NCBI RefSeq assembly: GCF_964340395.1
Contig: NW_027554302.1
Location: forward strand, 1 to 57,606
Source of the DNA: Glandiceps talaboti
Taxonomy: Eukaryota > Hemichordata > Enteropneusta > Spengelidae
Reading direction: 5' to 3'
DNA: 57,606 bases
Positions 12,325-22,783 of this stretch are shown one piece after another (the stretch's first letter is position 1; each line of letters begins with the position of its first letter). The translations under genes were made by a program, and so were the position numbers. Under the pieces are notes generated by a model. It did no database searches. It saw only the letters and a program-made list of their open reading frames with translations, and was not told the origin of the DNA.

Positions 12325-12669
12325 TCAAAGGGCTAGATATTTAATAATAATATTTCTGCCACCATTCAAGATGTTATGAAATCTTGTTTTATGATGGAAG
12401 AAGAGGAAAGGCCACAACTCTCTCTGAGGTTTATTTCTGATATTAGCTGGAGCAGTTTTACTGCTGAAGGATTTCAATTCCTTTTTGTCCTGACAACTTA
12501 CAATGTCAAAGTCATTATTCCTTAAGGGAATTGAAAAGTGTTGAATAAACTGTTGTAGTTCATCACTACCATGAACAATCAATTGATCTCTTTCATCTCT
12601 TGGCCACAGTGAAATATCAAACACTGCTGATGCTGAAGATACTACACTTTGCAGGAATGGATTAAATCT
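12325..12669 (-). pseudogene. hAT/ZNF862-like transposase fragment
   Basis: The minus frame is open from just after a TAA (12670-12672) to a stop at 12325, about 114 codons. It reads RFNPFLQ, then DISLWPRDERDQLIVHG, then QHFSIPL, and ends around ELWPFLFFHHKTRFHNIL. From family knowledge, this order (an LWP box, an acidic segment, a QHF box, then LWP-FL and RF-NIL) resembles the region just before the C-terminal dimerisation domain of hAT-type transposases and their ZNF862/DUF4371-like host derivatives. The expected dimerisation motif does not follow, so the copy is truncated. Alternatively it could be one exon of a domesticated host gene. Confidence 0.42.
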
Positions 12670-12679
12670 TTATTAAATC

Positions 12680-13499
12680 TTTCTATTTTTAAAAATAAAA
12701 AAAACTTGCATGAAGTACAATGTCATAGTACATATAATTACACCTTGATTGTCTAATAGGTATTTCCCCATATCTCTATACACTAAGATAAATATGTCCC
12801 TATTTACAAATCAAAAGCACTCCTCTCCTCTGAGTAGCTCTGTGGCAAGGTCAGGAGTAACATCTTTTTCACTCAGTTTCTCGTGTGAGGATTATTTTTC
12901 ATCATCATAAAACTGGTTTCACTTGTTTATAAATTAAAAATCCAAAGTGAATTCCAAATCCTCATCCATATGGCCACTTTAATGTATTCATTTGAGTTCA
13001 TTCATGTGATTCAGAATCAGATATACATTTGTCAACATTATAAATTGGTTTTATTCTTTTCATATGTGATCATGTTCATATTTACAGTGCTGAAGATATG
13101 AAATTCCTAGCAATCTATTTTAAACCTGAGAATTATATTGATGACTGTACTTTGTATGATAGAGTTATTGAAATTAGTGGGGGCATGTACACTAAGTAAT
13201 GTATGATGATGAAGTGGTATGTTTGTATGAATAAATGGAAAGACTGGCCAGTCGACGTGTTTGTGGTATAATTTGGAAGTACATAGTCAATAGCCACTCA
13301 GGAAATATTTATTCGAAGATTCAGTTGAGTATTTCTCTGTGATGTCATTTCTTCATTAAAGTACATGTTGACAAAATGGATCAATCTGATTCTGAATTTG
13401 AGATTTTCAAAAATCTTACTTTCCAAAATTTGTTTACTGAAAAAAACTTTTTGGCAGCTTTATGGCACATGTCCTTTATTAAATTTTACTCATCTTCGC
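12680..13499. other. AT-rich unique sequence
   Basis: No supported gene. Short frames at 13365-13570 overlap the degenerate end of the retroelement fragment and have no recognisable domain. Confidence 0.4.
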
Positions 13500-13514
13500 A
13501 GAATTCTAGAAGTC

Positions 13515-13795
13515 TTGAAGATGCATATAATTTGTTCTCATATTTGGTATGCTGTCTTTCAGCCTGTTAAATGTTGCCTCTTCTTTTGTCCCCATTTGAA
13601 CTTAGTGTCTTTTCTTGTAAGTTCTCTCAGTGGTGGTGACGTCAGTGCTGTGTATTTCAGTATGAATTTAATAGGCAGTCTAGCTGTCATACCAAGGAAA
13701 TCTTTGGATCTGTTGGTTTGCTTTCTTTCACTGCTTTCACTTTTTCTGGTGCTGGTTTCAGTCCTTTGTTGGTGAATTTGCATCCATAGAATTCT
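13515..13795 (-). pseudogene. Ty3/gypsy pol fragment (RT end), frameshifted
   Basis: Three minus-strand frames in succession carry pieces of the end of a Ty3/gypsy reverse transcriptase and its link to RNase H. The first has GLKPAPEKVKAVKE (about 13,765-13,715). The second has DFLGM, then PPLRELTRKDTKFKWG (about 13,710-13,575). The third has FNRLKDSIPNMRT (about 13,575-13,525). From family knowledge these blocks occur in this order in gypsy pol. At least two frameshifts separate them, and a stop sits immediately before the first, so it is a dead fragment. No LTR, protease, integrase or catalytic YVDD box is present. Confidence 0.72.
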
Positions 13796-13850
13796 TACGC
13801 TATTTTGGATGTGTGTGGGTGTGCAAACAACTTAGTCAGAAATAAGGGTT

Positions 13851-13909
13851 GTCGGAGGCAGAGTGGTTAAGCCATTTGCCTCGTGCCACTTCAGTCGGAG
13901 TTTGAACCC
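13851..13909 (+). mobile_element. tRNA-like head, probable SINE remnant
   Basis: GGCAGAGTGGTTAAG (13857-13871) matches an RNA polymerase III A box, and GAGTTTGAACCC (13898-13909) resembles a B box at a suitable distance. The 5' GTCGGAG has no matching acceptor strand after the B box, so this is not an intact tRNA. A tRNA-derived SINE or a tRNA pseudogene fits best. It sits about 55 bp from the gypsy fragment. Confidence 0.4.
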
Positions 13910-13959
13910 ATTCATATTTTTAAAGTTTTTCGTAACAGAGCCTGGTTTATAATATATTG

Positions 13960-15200
13960 TTTGGATAATGTGATCTGATATACTATTGTCACATATGTTG
14001 CTCCACATTCACATATCAGACTCAGTGATTTTTCTGTCAATATCTAGATGTATAACTTTGCTGTAAGTTTCCCCCGGCTCATGGTTGATCTTCAGAAATA
14101 GATATTTAGCATAATGCTCATTTTTCTGTGATGTGAAGTAATTGTTCGGTTTAGTTCTTAATTTCTCATATTTATCACCATTTTCTGGGTCTGGTAGGCT
14201 AGGCTGTTTGTTAGCCCAGTTGTCTCTTTACCCCTACATGTAGATTACAATGGCATCTTAGACACTTGGACAGACGACACCACATCATACCTATAGCACT
14301 ACTGAACCTTATCAGTAGAGCTAATAACCCCAGATATAGCACTCTTTTAGTTTGCGTTCTAGAATTTCAAAAATTTGTATAGATGCAAGGGGGAAACCTT
14401 TACATGTTAAAATAGCACCAGAAAGCAACTGCATTCTTTAGTCCAAAATCTCCAGCAATTGTACCCACCCCAACTTAGCTCCCTCAAACTTTGATTCAAC
14501 TCGTACTTGACTAATTTCCAATTTATTAACTACTAGAGAATGTTACCTTTTACTTTTGAAAAAATGTTATGTGAAAATTTAATTTCAAAATAAAAAAATT
14601 GGGTTGGTTTGTTTGTATGTATGGATGTATGTATGTATGTATGTATGTATGTATGTACTCAACCTCAATTTGTATAATGTTTCATTGACAGTTATGACTG
14701 TAAAATGATGGGTTATGAAAAAAAAATGTAAAGGATGGGTTTAATAAAAATACATGAGGCTCTGTTATTATTATCTTCAGTAGGTTTGCAATAATGTTTT
14801 CAGTATTGCAGAGCAAATATCAAGTACTTGTGAATGTATTATAAGAATTTATATCTGGTGCGTTATGTTTTGAATTGTATTGCATTGTATTATGTTGCTT
14901 TATTAATTGTAACTTTCCTGAGGAATCAAATTGTTATTTTTATGCAAATCATATTAATAAGTTTATGCACATGAGCCACTCTGGTTTCAAAACAATTCAT
15001 GGAGAACATGAACACTGTTTTATACTGTTTCAAAGTTGATTCTTATATATGACCCCAGATTTCTATGCAGCATGATAGATATGGTAAAATAAGGTAATTG
15101 TAAATTGTCAACAATACTGATTTAGGAACATAATGACATCATTTTGAGATGATACTAATTAAAGGGTTGATTCTCATAATTACTAGTAGTTTTTAAAGGG
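13960..15200. other. AT-rich unique sequence with one small microsatellite
   Basis: No supported gene. A (GTAT)n microsatellite lies at about 14,616-14,657. Confidence 0.4.
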
Positions 15201-15207
15201 AGATGTC

Positions 15208-15210
<3 letters not shown>

Positions 15211-15247
<37 letters not shown>
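15211..15247. repeat. (GT)n microsatellite
   Basis: About 18 GT units. Confidence 0.9.
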
Positions 15248-15248
<1 letters not shown>

Positions 15249-15400
15249 TCATTTTCTTAAAAATGGTTAGCTCAATTGTACTGAAATTTGGTACGTATAG
15301 TGTTTGGGGTGATGGCTAGATCTGATTAGTGTTTGAGAGAGATCTGTTCATGTTAAGTAGAGTAATTTGTATATCAATACAATAAATTAATTATTATATT

Positions 15401-15640
15401 ATATCTCAAGACTGCATACTTCAATTTCAATCTAATTTAGTATATTTATTAAATATAACAAAGTGCATATGTTCTATAAAGTGTGTTGATATACCTTACA
15501 GTGTTACAGTGTCTAATTTGCATAATTAATTATTTTCAGTAATTAGGCTATATCTTAAGACTGCATACTTCAATTTCAATGTAATGTTCTACATGTATAC
15601 ATAACAAAGTCCATATGCCCTATAAAGTTTATGTTTGTAA
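15401..15640. repeat. Two diverged direct repeats, 149 bp apart
   Basis: ATATCTCAAGACTGCATACT at 15401 recurs as ATATCTTAAGACTGCATACT at 15550. Both are followed by CAATTTCAAT, then ATAACAAAG and CCTATAAAG/TCTATAAAG. Probably two copies of an old dispersed repeat or a small tandem duplication. Confidence 0.6.
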
Positions 15641-15911
15641 GTTTGTAAAATTATATTATTTATTAATTTGTATTGTAATTATTTATTGTTGTTGAAAAAA
15701 ATAAAGTTTTTGTTTGTGTTGATCTTGTTGTTATTATTATTATTATCACAAACAAAATTTGTTCAGTAATGTTATAGGCATAGTGAAGTGTGTGTGTATT
15801 TTGGGGTGCATAAATGTGTCGGTAAGTAGCGATATAACAATGGCTGACCACGTGATTACATTTCAACGCAATTTTGGCAACATTCAATCTTAGATTAATC
15901 ACATAGATTTG

Positions 15912-16080
15912 ATGGCAACTCCGTCAGACCACTTGACGACAACTCCGTCAGACCACTCGACGACAACTCCGTCAGACCACTTGACGACAACTGCATCAGA
16001 CCAATCGACGACAACTACATCAGACTATTTGATGATGATTACATCAGACCGTTTGACGACAACTACATCAGACCAATACA
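15912..16080 (+). repeat. 24 bp tandem repeat, about 7 copies
   Basis: The unit is ACAACTCCGTCAGACC plus ACTTGACG and variants. The period is divisible by three and the plus strand stays open from an ATG at 15912 to a TAG at 16149-16151, reading a Thr/Ser/Asp-rich 8-residue repeat (TPSDHLTT-like) followed by a non-repetitive tail. It may be a short coding repeat or a transcribed leader of the candidate exon that begins inside its last part. Confidence 0.75.
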
Positions 16081-16129
16081 CCTTTACGGAAAGGTACCTG
16101 GATGTTAATGGAAATGAAGCTAAAAGGGG

Positions 16130-16278
16130 ATGGACTATGTTGCGTTGTTAGCAAACGTCTTCAGCAATGGTGGCAGTGAATGTACCAGGCATGTGTGCGC
16201 TATTGCTCTGGACAGTGTTGAGCTTACTTCCTTCGATATCCTGGGTTCTGATCCTCAGCAAGAGATCTTGATTGATCG
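16130..16278 (+). CDS. Candidate first coding exon, unknown protein
   Basis: An ATG at 16130, preceded in frame by a stop, opens 49 codons that end at GATCG followed by a strong GTAAGT donor (16279). The peptide is well mixed (for example MDYVALLANVFSNGG, CAIALDSVELTSFDIL and DPQQEILID) and shows neither simple-repeat nor random-AT character. It ends in phase 2. I do not recognise the family. The TPSDH-repeat frame overlaps it in another frame, so either the repeat is 5' leader or a frameshift separates the two. No promoter motif was identified. Confidence 0.3.
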
Positions 16279-17037
16279 GTAAGTTTGATTTTTCATGTTT
16301 TATAGTCTATTGAGTTTCTAACTTCATACTTGTCGGTGGTTACATGGTGACAGTCTAGAGCTCAGCAAAAATATCGACCTGTTCACACGACATTGGGATT
16401 GACCATCTGTACAACTTACAAGACCTCACTCGAGCTAGCTTTGCATCAATCTAGCGTAAAACTGATATTGTATGAAATTACTTTATGTGTTTGGCCAGAT
16501 GGCCGGAATATGCAATGCTAGTAGTAGTACATTGTACAATGCTACATTGTAATAAAATGAGTATAAACTAACAAAACATTTCCTACAGATCAAGCAGTTG
16601 TGCTATATTAAAGAACAGTATAGGCTAGTGATTGTGTAATGTTTCTTGATGATTTCTGATTTCTGTACGTGCTACAATTGTTGTACTCTATTACACTGTG
16701 CACAAATGGATTCTTCATTGTCATTAGCTGATATCGGTAAAACAAGTGTTGTACTCTAATGTATTAAATGTCGCTCTATCAAACTTTAAACAGATGAATT
16801 ATGTACCTTATATGTGTAATATGATGAACAGATGGATGTCTATCATGTTTGTTTGTCCTTGATTTGTTCTATGTGACTATTTAAAGATTTTTGATAAATT
16901 CTCTGGAAAAATTATCTTCTAAAAACCAATGTTTTTAAAAAATATTTAATGTCTTGTACATTCATTACTTCTTTCAAGGGTAAATAGTTATAAGGGGGAA
17001 CTAAAAAGACGCAGTGTTTGACCCAGATGTGAATAAG

Positions 17038-17136
17038 TCATACCATTACAAAACTTGAAGTAGTGAAGTCATTCAAGCTCATTGAAAGATATCAACTTCT
17101 GTCCAAGCCACCATCAAACCGTCAAATAAAATTGAG
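17038..17136 (+). CDS. Candidate second exon in phase with 16130-16278
   Basis: From an AG at 17036-17037 to a GTAAGA donor at 17137, 99 nt stay open. In the phase left by the exon at 16130-16278 they read a Lys/Leu-rich stretch including KLEVVKSFKLIERYQLLSK. The donor is good but the acceptor has a poor pyrimidine tract. A better acceptor (CTTCTTTCAAG, ending at 16978) would instead lead to a stop after about 14 codons. Treat the join as a hypothesis. Confidence 0.2.
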
Positions 17137-17139
17137 GTA

Positions 17140-18800
17140 AGAAGCCACATATATAAAACAGACATTGTTTTCTTGTCAAAGTCATGATATTATTTATGAA
17201 TTATGAACTTCACAAAACTATGACATCTCCCTCATTTTGGAAAATATGTTGTGTAGTGTACAATTATTATAGGTCAAATTAAATATACATGTGAATATAA
17301 TGATGATTTATGTTAAGGGTTTCTGCTGGGCATCTATGGTGAAAGGAAAAAACACAGTGCGATGGTGGTGTATCCACAGTTTACTTTTCACAAAATCTAC
17401 AGTATAGAATGAATATGTCTCCTTGACACATTAGTATCATTGTTAAAGTACTCAGGCTATTGCATTCATGCTTCCTGAGTGTCTTACATATTGCACTTTC
17501 ACTTGCTACAACAGAGAACACAAGTGTTCATGACAAGCAATATATCCATCCTTCTATAATGGCACTCACATTTCATTATTTTGTATTAGTTGCATCAAAA
17601 TTAGATGGCCCTGTTTTAATAGATAAAATGATAAATGAACTTGAGTTAACTGAACAAGTTACTGAGAAGTTTACTTAACCTGAACAATATTGACATGTTT
17701 GTTTTTCAATTTGACCCTTCCTAACAAGTAATTTTTAAAAGGCAATAACTCGACAACTAAATCTCACTCAGTATTCCAACTGTTCTCTAAATAATGTCTG
17801 CTTCCACTCAAAGATTACACATTTGGACCTTTGATCGACCTTTACCAATGATGCAGTATTGCTATAGAAAACAAAAACTGATGGTTCACAAAGAGCATCT
17901 CGTGTCACTTGGTAACTTTCAGTGTATGTTTGAAACAAAGGAAACCCTAGCCTACCAAAGACAATGACTGAGCTTGTAATCTGCTATTAACACATGGGAA
18001 AAATACCCGTTGCTGATCTGTTTCTTCCTTGTAACAATGTATATGCAGAAACCCAGCACTGTACATTATATTATCAGTAAATTTTAATCAACTTATCAAC
18101 ATCTCAGTAGTAAATACATGAACCTGTTACCATTGAACACATTAAACCAGCACAAAGCTGTAACTTGGATAGTCTTTATTCGATCAGACAACCTACATTA
18201 TATCATGCATTAGCCATTTAGAACAAAAAATATGGAATATATACTGTGGTTGTTCTACATCACGACAATGTACATCATGTCGCAACAATGTACATCTATG
18301 TTAGTGATTCTGTTCTGTTTGAAATACATGACATTATTGTATTAGTCAAATGTTCAAAATTGCCATTACTTTCCATGATTTTTCTTTGGTGGTACTTGCA
18401 CTGATAATAATTATGTTATTCTCCAATATTTTCTTCATTCAGCCAGAAAATATTCATGACTTAAGGGTTGTCACTACGAGTCGATAGACAAAGACACCTT
18501 GGGTCATTTTTATTTTCCTTGGGACAATATTACTAGTAAGTTTTGAGTTTAAACATGATATACTGTGCAGGGTGTATCTGATATTACAAGTAAGTCATTA
18601 GTTGAAATGAACGAAATTCGTTTATTGGGCCTGTGTTATACCAATCATGTGATCATATAGTTACTAGTATTTGTACACATCAGGCTCTCCTACACGAACT
18701 AAAATAGACACAAACCAAAACTTTTTGTTGTAACGTGATGCTATAAGCTATCAATGAATTGATGTAATTACACTCACAGTAGTGTGGCAGTGATGATATG
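17140..18800. other. Unique sequence, no supported gene
   Basis: A 72-codon frame at 17460-17678 ends in a mixed-composition segment (SKLDGPVLIDKMINELEL) preceded by a pyrimidine-rich AG. It could be a terminal exon, but its phase does not fit the candidate exon at 17038-17136. Nothing else was seen. Confidence 0.3.
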
Positions 18801-18811
18801 AAGTCTTCCTC

Positions 18812-20450
18812 AAGTGACCACACATTGTATTATGTATACCATTGCAATCTCTCCTATCAAGTCCTCAACTATTGGTCACCTACATTGTATTATGTATACC
18901 ATTGCAATCTATCCTACCAAGTCCTCAACTATTGGTCACCTACATTGTATTATGTATACCTTTGCAATCTATCCTACCAAGTCCTCAACTATTGGTCACC
19001 TACATTGTACTATGTATACCATTGCAATCTATCCTACCAAGTCCTCATCTATTGGTCACCTACATTGTATTATGTATACCATTGCAATCTATCCTACCAA
19101 GTCCTCATCTATTGGTCACCTACATTGTATTATGTATACCATTGCAATCTATCCTATCAAGTCACCAACTATTGGTCACCTACATTGTATTATGTATACC
19201 ATTGCAATCTATCCTACCAAGTCACCTACATTGTATTATGTATACCATTGCAATCTCTCATACTGACTCCTCAACTATTGGTCACCTACATTGTATTATG
19301 TATACCATTGCAATCTATCCTACCAAGTCCTTAACTATTGGTCACCTACACTGTATCATGAATGAATACCTTTGCCATCTCTCACACTGACTCCTCAACT
19401 ATTGGTCACCTACATTGTATTATGTATACCATAGCAATCTATCCTACCAAGTCCTTAACTATTGGTCACCTACATTGTAATATGTATACCTTTGCAATCT
19501 ATCCAACCAAGTCCTCAACTATTGGTCACCTGCATTGTATCATGTATACCATTGCCATCTCTCATACTGACTCCTCAACTATTGGTCACCTACATTGTAT
19601 TATACCAAGTCCTCAACTTTTGATCAACTACATTGTATAATATATAACCTTAAAATCTATCATACCAAGTCCTCAACTATTGGTCACTTACATTACATTA
19701 TGAATACCATTGCCATCTCTCATACTGAATCCTGGTCACCTACATATATATGCAATATATCATACAAAGTCCTCAACGTTTGGTCACCTACATATTATTA
19801 TGTATACCATAGCAATCTATCCTACCAAGTCCTCAACTATTGGTCACCTACATAGTATTATGTATACCTTTGCAATTTATCCTACCAAGTCCTCAACCAT
19901 TGGTCACCTACATAGTATTATCTATACCATTGCAATATATCCAAACAAGTCCTCAACTATTGGTCCCCTACATTGTATTATGTATACCATTGCCATCTAT
20001 CCTACCAAGTCCTTAACTATTGGTCACCTACATATTATTATGTATACCATAGCAATCTGTCCTACCAAGTCCTCAACTATTGGTCACCTACATATTATTA
20101 TGTATACCATAGCAATCTGTCCTACCAAGTCCTCAACTATTGGTCACCTACATATTATTATGAATACCATTGCAATCTATCCTACCAAGTCCTCAACTAT
20201 TGGTCACCTACATATTATTATGTATACCATAGCAATCTGTCCTACCAAGTCCTCAACTATTGGTCACCTACATATTATTATGAATACCATTGCAATCTAT
20301 CCTACCAAGTCCTTAACTATTGGTCACCTACATATTATTATGTATACCATAGCAATCTGTCCTACCAAGTCCTCAACTATTGGTCACCTACATATTATTA
20401 TGAATACCATTGCAATCTATCACACTGACTGCTCAACTATTGGTCAACAA
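18812..20450. repeat. 60 bp minisatellite, about 27 copies
   Basis: The unit includes CTATTGGTCACCTACATTG, TATTATGTATACC, ATTGCAATCTATCC and TACCAAGTCCTCAA. The period is exactly 60 bp through most of the array. Left-hand copies are irregular (GACTCCTCAAC variants, partial units near 19,600-19,760). On the right two variants alternate, giving 120 bp dimers. All plus frames are nearly stop-free only because the unit lacks stops and is divisible by three. Confidence 0.95.
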
Positions 20451-20460
20451 CATTGTTGAT
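20101..20460. repeat. 120 bp dimeric higher-order block in the 60 bp array
   Basis: Units with TGTATACCATAGCAATCTGT (20101, 20221, 20341) alternate strictly with units having TGAATACCATTGCAATCTAT (20161, 20281, 20401), giving three dimers. Confidence 0.85.
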
Positions 20461-20473
20461 GCTTGTCAGTATT

Positions 20474-20558
20474 CATTTATTTATTTATTCATTTATTTAT
20501 TTATAGTTTGGTTATTTTTTGTTTGTTTGTGTGTGTGTTTGTTTGTTTGTTTGTTTTC
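20474..20558. repeat. (ATTT)n and (GTTT)n simple repeats
   Basis: Short ATTT/ATTC tetranucleotide run followed by a GTTT run with a GT insert. Confidence 0.8.
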
Positions 20559-20961
20559 GTAAACATAACTAACTTAATCTAAGTGTCCTGTGGTTTGAAT
20601 ATGTGTTCAGGATGCTGAACACATTTAGGAGTGTACACAAGATGGATCTTTGGAGATTTATGGAGCCTGCTGTATTTACAGGGGGAGGACCAGAGGAAAT
20701 CACACATGGTCTGTTAAGTAAAACATGACACTCCCCATGACAATTGCATACACTGAACTTTCATCACTATTCCCATTATATGTATACATACTAATTAAAT
20801 ACTTTTGAGTCTTGACCCTGTATTAGAAAGCAATATTTGTACATATCAAGTGACAAACATTAAAAGACTGGCTAGTTACCTTTCTCATGTAATCATACAC
20901 AAAATATTTAGTATCGAAAACATGCTTTCCATGTTTGGCATACTCTGCCTGGTCTGGTCAC

Positions 20962-21192
20962 TTATAAACGTTCCCCGATATCATTGTCATCATCATCATC
21001 ATCACCTTCACCTTCAGTATTGCCATTATCAGTGCTATTCTCATCGGACTCACTGTCACTACTTGAGTCAGAACATGTATCACTGTCCGTGTTCTCTATG
21101 ACATTCAAAATATCATCATCATCATCATCATCATCATTACTGCTACCATCGCCATTATCATCATTTGAAAGGCTATACATATATTTCTTCAA
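20962..21192 (-). other. Asp/Ser-rich acidic open frame over (ATC)n
   Basis: On the minus strand 76 codons stay open over two (GAT)n runs and, between them, a non-repetitive acidic segment (TDSDTCSDSSSDSESDEN and TDNGNTEGEGDD). The acidic bias is kept outside the pure trinucleotide runs, which hints at a real acidic coding exon. The first in-frame ATG is at 21,180-21,178, and no splice sites or partner exons were established. A simple repeat plus chance is the alternative. Confidence 0.25.
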
Positions 21193-21199
21193 TAAAAGA

Positions 21200-21574
21200 G
21201 TGATAAACCAGTTACTATAGCTGTTAATTATATGTAGATATTATAACAACAACATTCACAGACAGTGTGAATGATAAGGTGAGATGGTACACTCAATAAA
21301 ATGTATCGTTATATTAAACATTCAATATATGTATTTGTACTTTGGCATGTAAAGTACTCGTAAAAATAAATGTTGAGTGTTCATCTCACTTTTACATCTC
21401 AAAACAAAACAAATTGACAATCATGTAATCTTCAATTTGATCACAAAACTACGGATTGTAAATATGACCCTCACCCAAACATAAATGCAAAAAATGACCC
21501 TCCCCAAGTACATGCAGTACCATTAGATGTGCTGACCTACATGTATATAATGATGCCATTTAACTTTTTAAGAA
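21200..21574. other. AT-rich unique sequence
   Basis: No gene, RNA or repeat recognised. Confidence 0.4.
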
Positions 21575-22280
21575 CATATTTCAACCCGTAAGTTATAAAG
21601 AATAGTTTCTGATACTTGCTGTCTTGTAAAGCATGGATTAAGTTATTGCTTGAAGGGTCTAAATAGCGTAAATATTGGCTATAAGAGTAAAAATGCTTCA
21701 GGGCTTCTAGAGGCAGACCCCCTCAGACCCCCCGCATGAGGTGGACATATCCCAGTCTCAAGCTCTTCCCCTCTACTGTCAAGATGCTATCAAAGTATAT
21801 TTCAAAAGTATTTCAACCCTATGTAGTTGTTTGTTACATGTTGGTGTTGTCTTGTAAGGCTTGGAAATTATTGTCTGAAAGGGTCTGAATAGTCTCAAAA
21901 TTGACTTTTCAGGGAAAAAAACGCCAGGGCTTCTAGGGGGGACCCCCTAGGACCCCCCCCCCCATGAGGTATACACATCCCAGTCTCAAGATCTCTCCCC
22001 TACCTCTTACTGTCAAGATCCTATCGAACTATATTTCAAAAATATTTCAACCTTATGTAGTTGCTTTTTACATGTTGGTGCTGTCTTGTAAAGCTTGGAA
22101 ATGATTTTCTAATGTCTAAAGAGTCTCAAAATTGACTTTTCAGAGTTAAAAACCTCCTGGGCTTCCCCCCTAGGACCCCCCATGACAGCTGTACATATTC
22201 CCTTCTCAAGCTTTCCCCCTACCTTTCACTGTCAAGATTCTATTAAACTCCTTTTAAAATGTATTTACCCTGTGTAGTCA
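21575..22280. repeat. Three diverged tandem copies of a 235 bp repeat
   Basis: Each copy runs through ATTTCAACCC, GTCTTGTAAAGC-TTGG, a GGGCTTCTAG/GACCCCC box, CATATCCCAGTCTCAAG and CTGTCAAGAT-CTAT. Copies begin near 21,575, 21,805 and 22,040 and differ by many substitutions, so the triplication is old. The central box has poly-C tracts, the longest 11 C at 21,953-21,963. Confidence 0.75.
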
Positions 22281-22397
22281 ATAATTATAATTATGATAGT
22301 GCTAACCCGGGATCTTATAATGTAGATGCAAGACAGTCAAGCAGTCCACACTGTGTCACGATTAAAAAATACCTGTCACTCATGCGAATATCATATA

Positions 22398-22518
22398 GGG
22401 GGGGGGGGTCATCATGTTTTAGAATTAAGTGATGGGGGGGTCAGCCTGTTTTGGGTTTTACAGATAGGTCAGTGACTTTTTGTCGGCCCGATTTAAGAAT
22501 CCACCCCCCCCCCCCCCC
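22398..22518. other. Poly-G and poly-C homopolymer cluster
   Basis: G11 at 22,398-22,408, G7 at 22,434-22,440 and C15 at 22,504-22,518 within 121 bp. Homopolymers like these can form G-quadruplex or i-motif structures and are often mis-sized in assemblies. Confidence 0.8.
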
Positions 22519-22783
22519 AGGCTGGAGAAACTGACCGGTCCCTAAAATCGTTATTCCTAGCACGGGCGCTTTGAATTGATGGTTCACTAAAGTGACTGTA
22601 CTTACACTGACTCCTTGCTAAAATGTCTCATATCTTTATTGTACGCTGGTTTAACTTTGGATAAAAATGTGCCCTGTTAAAAAGTGTAACTTTTTTGCAG
22701 TGTCGCGAATTAAAATATTCTTTGTGCTGGAAAGTGCAAAAGAAGTGCGCACATTCACTGTGCATTTTCCGCAAGTAACAGTA

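Noticed and set aside
13851-13909. Functional tRNA gene
   Set aside because: A and B boxes are present, but the acceptor stem and T-arm pairing on the 3' side are missing.
18798-20459. Open frames of 150-249 codons across the 60 bp array
   Set aside because: The unit is divisible by three and stop-free in all plus frames. No splice or start context and no mixed-composition sequence.
20600-20722. Exon-like frame after GTGTTCAG (MLNTFRSVHKMDLWRF and GGGPEEITHG)
   Set aside because: The peptide looks coding, but the donor is weak (GTCTGT), the frame closes soon after, and no partner exon or family was recognised.
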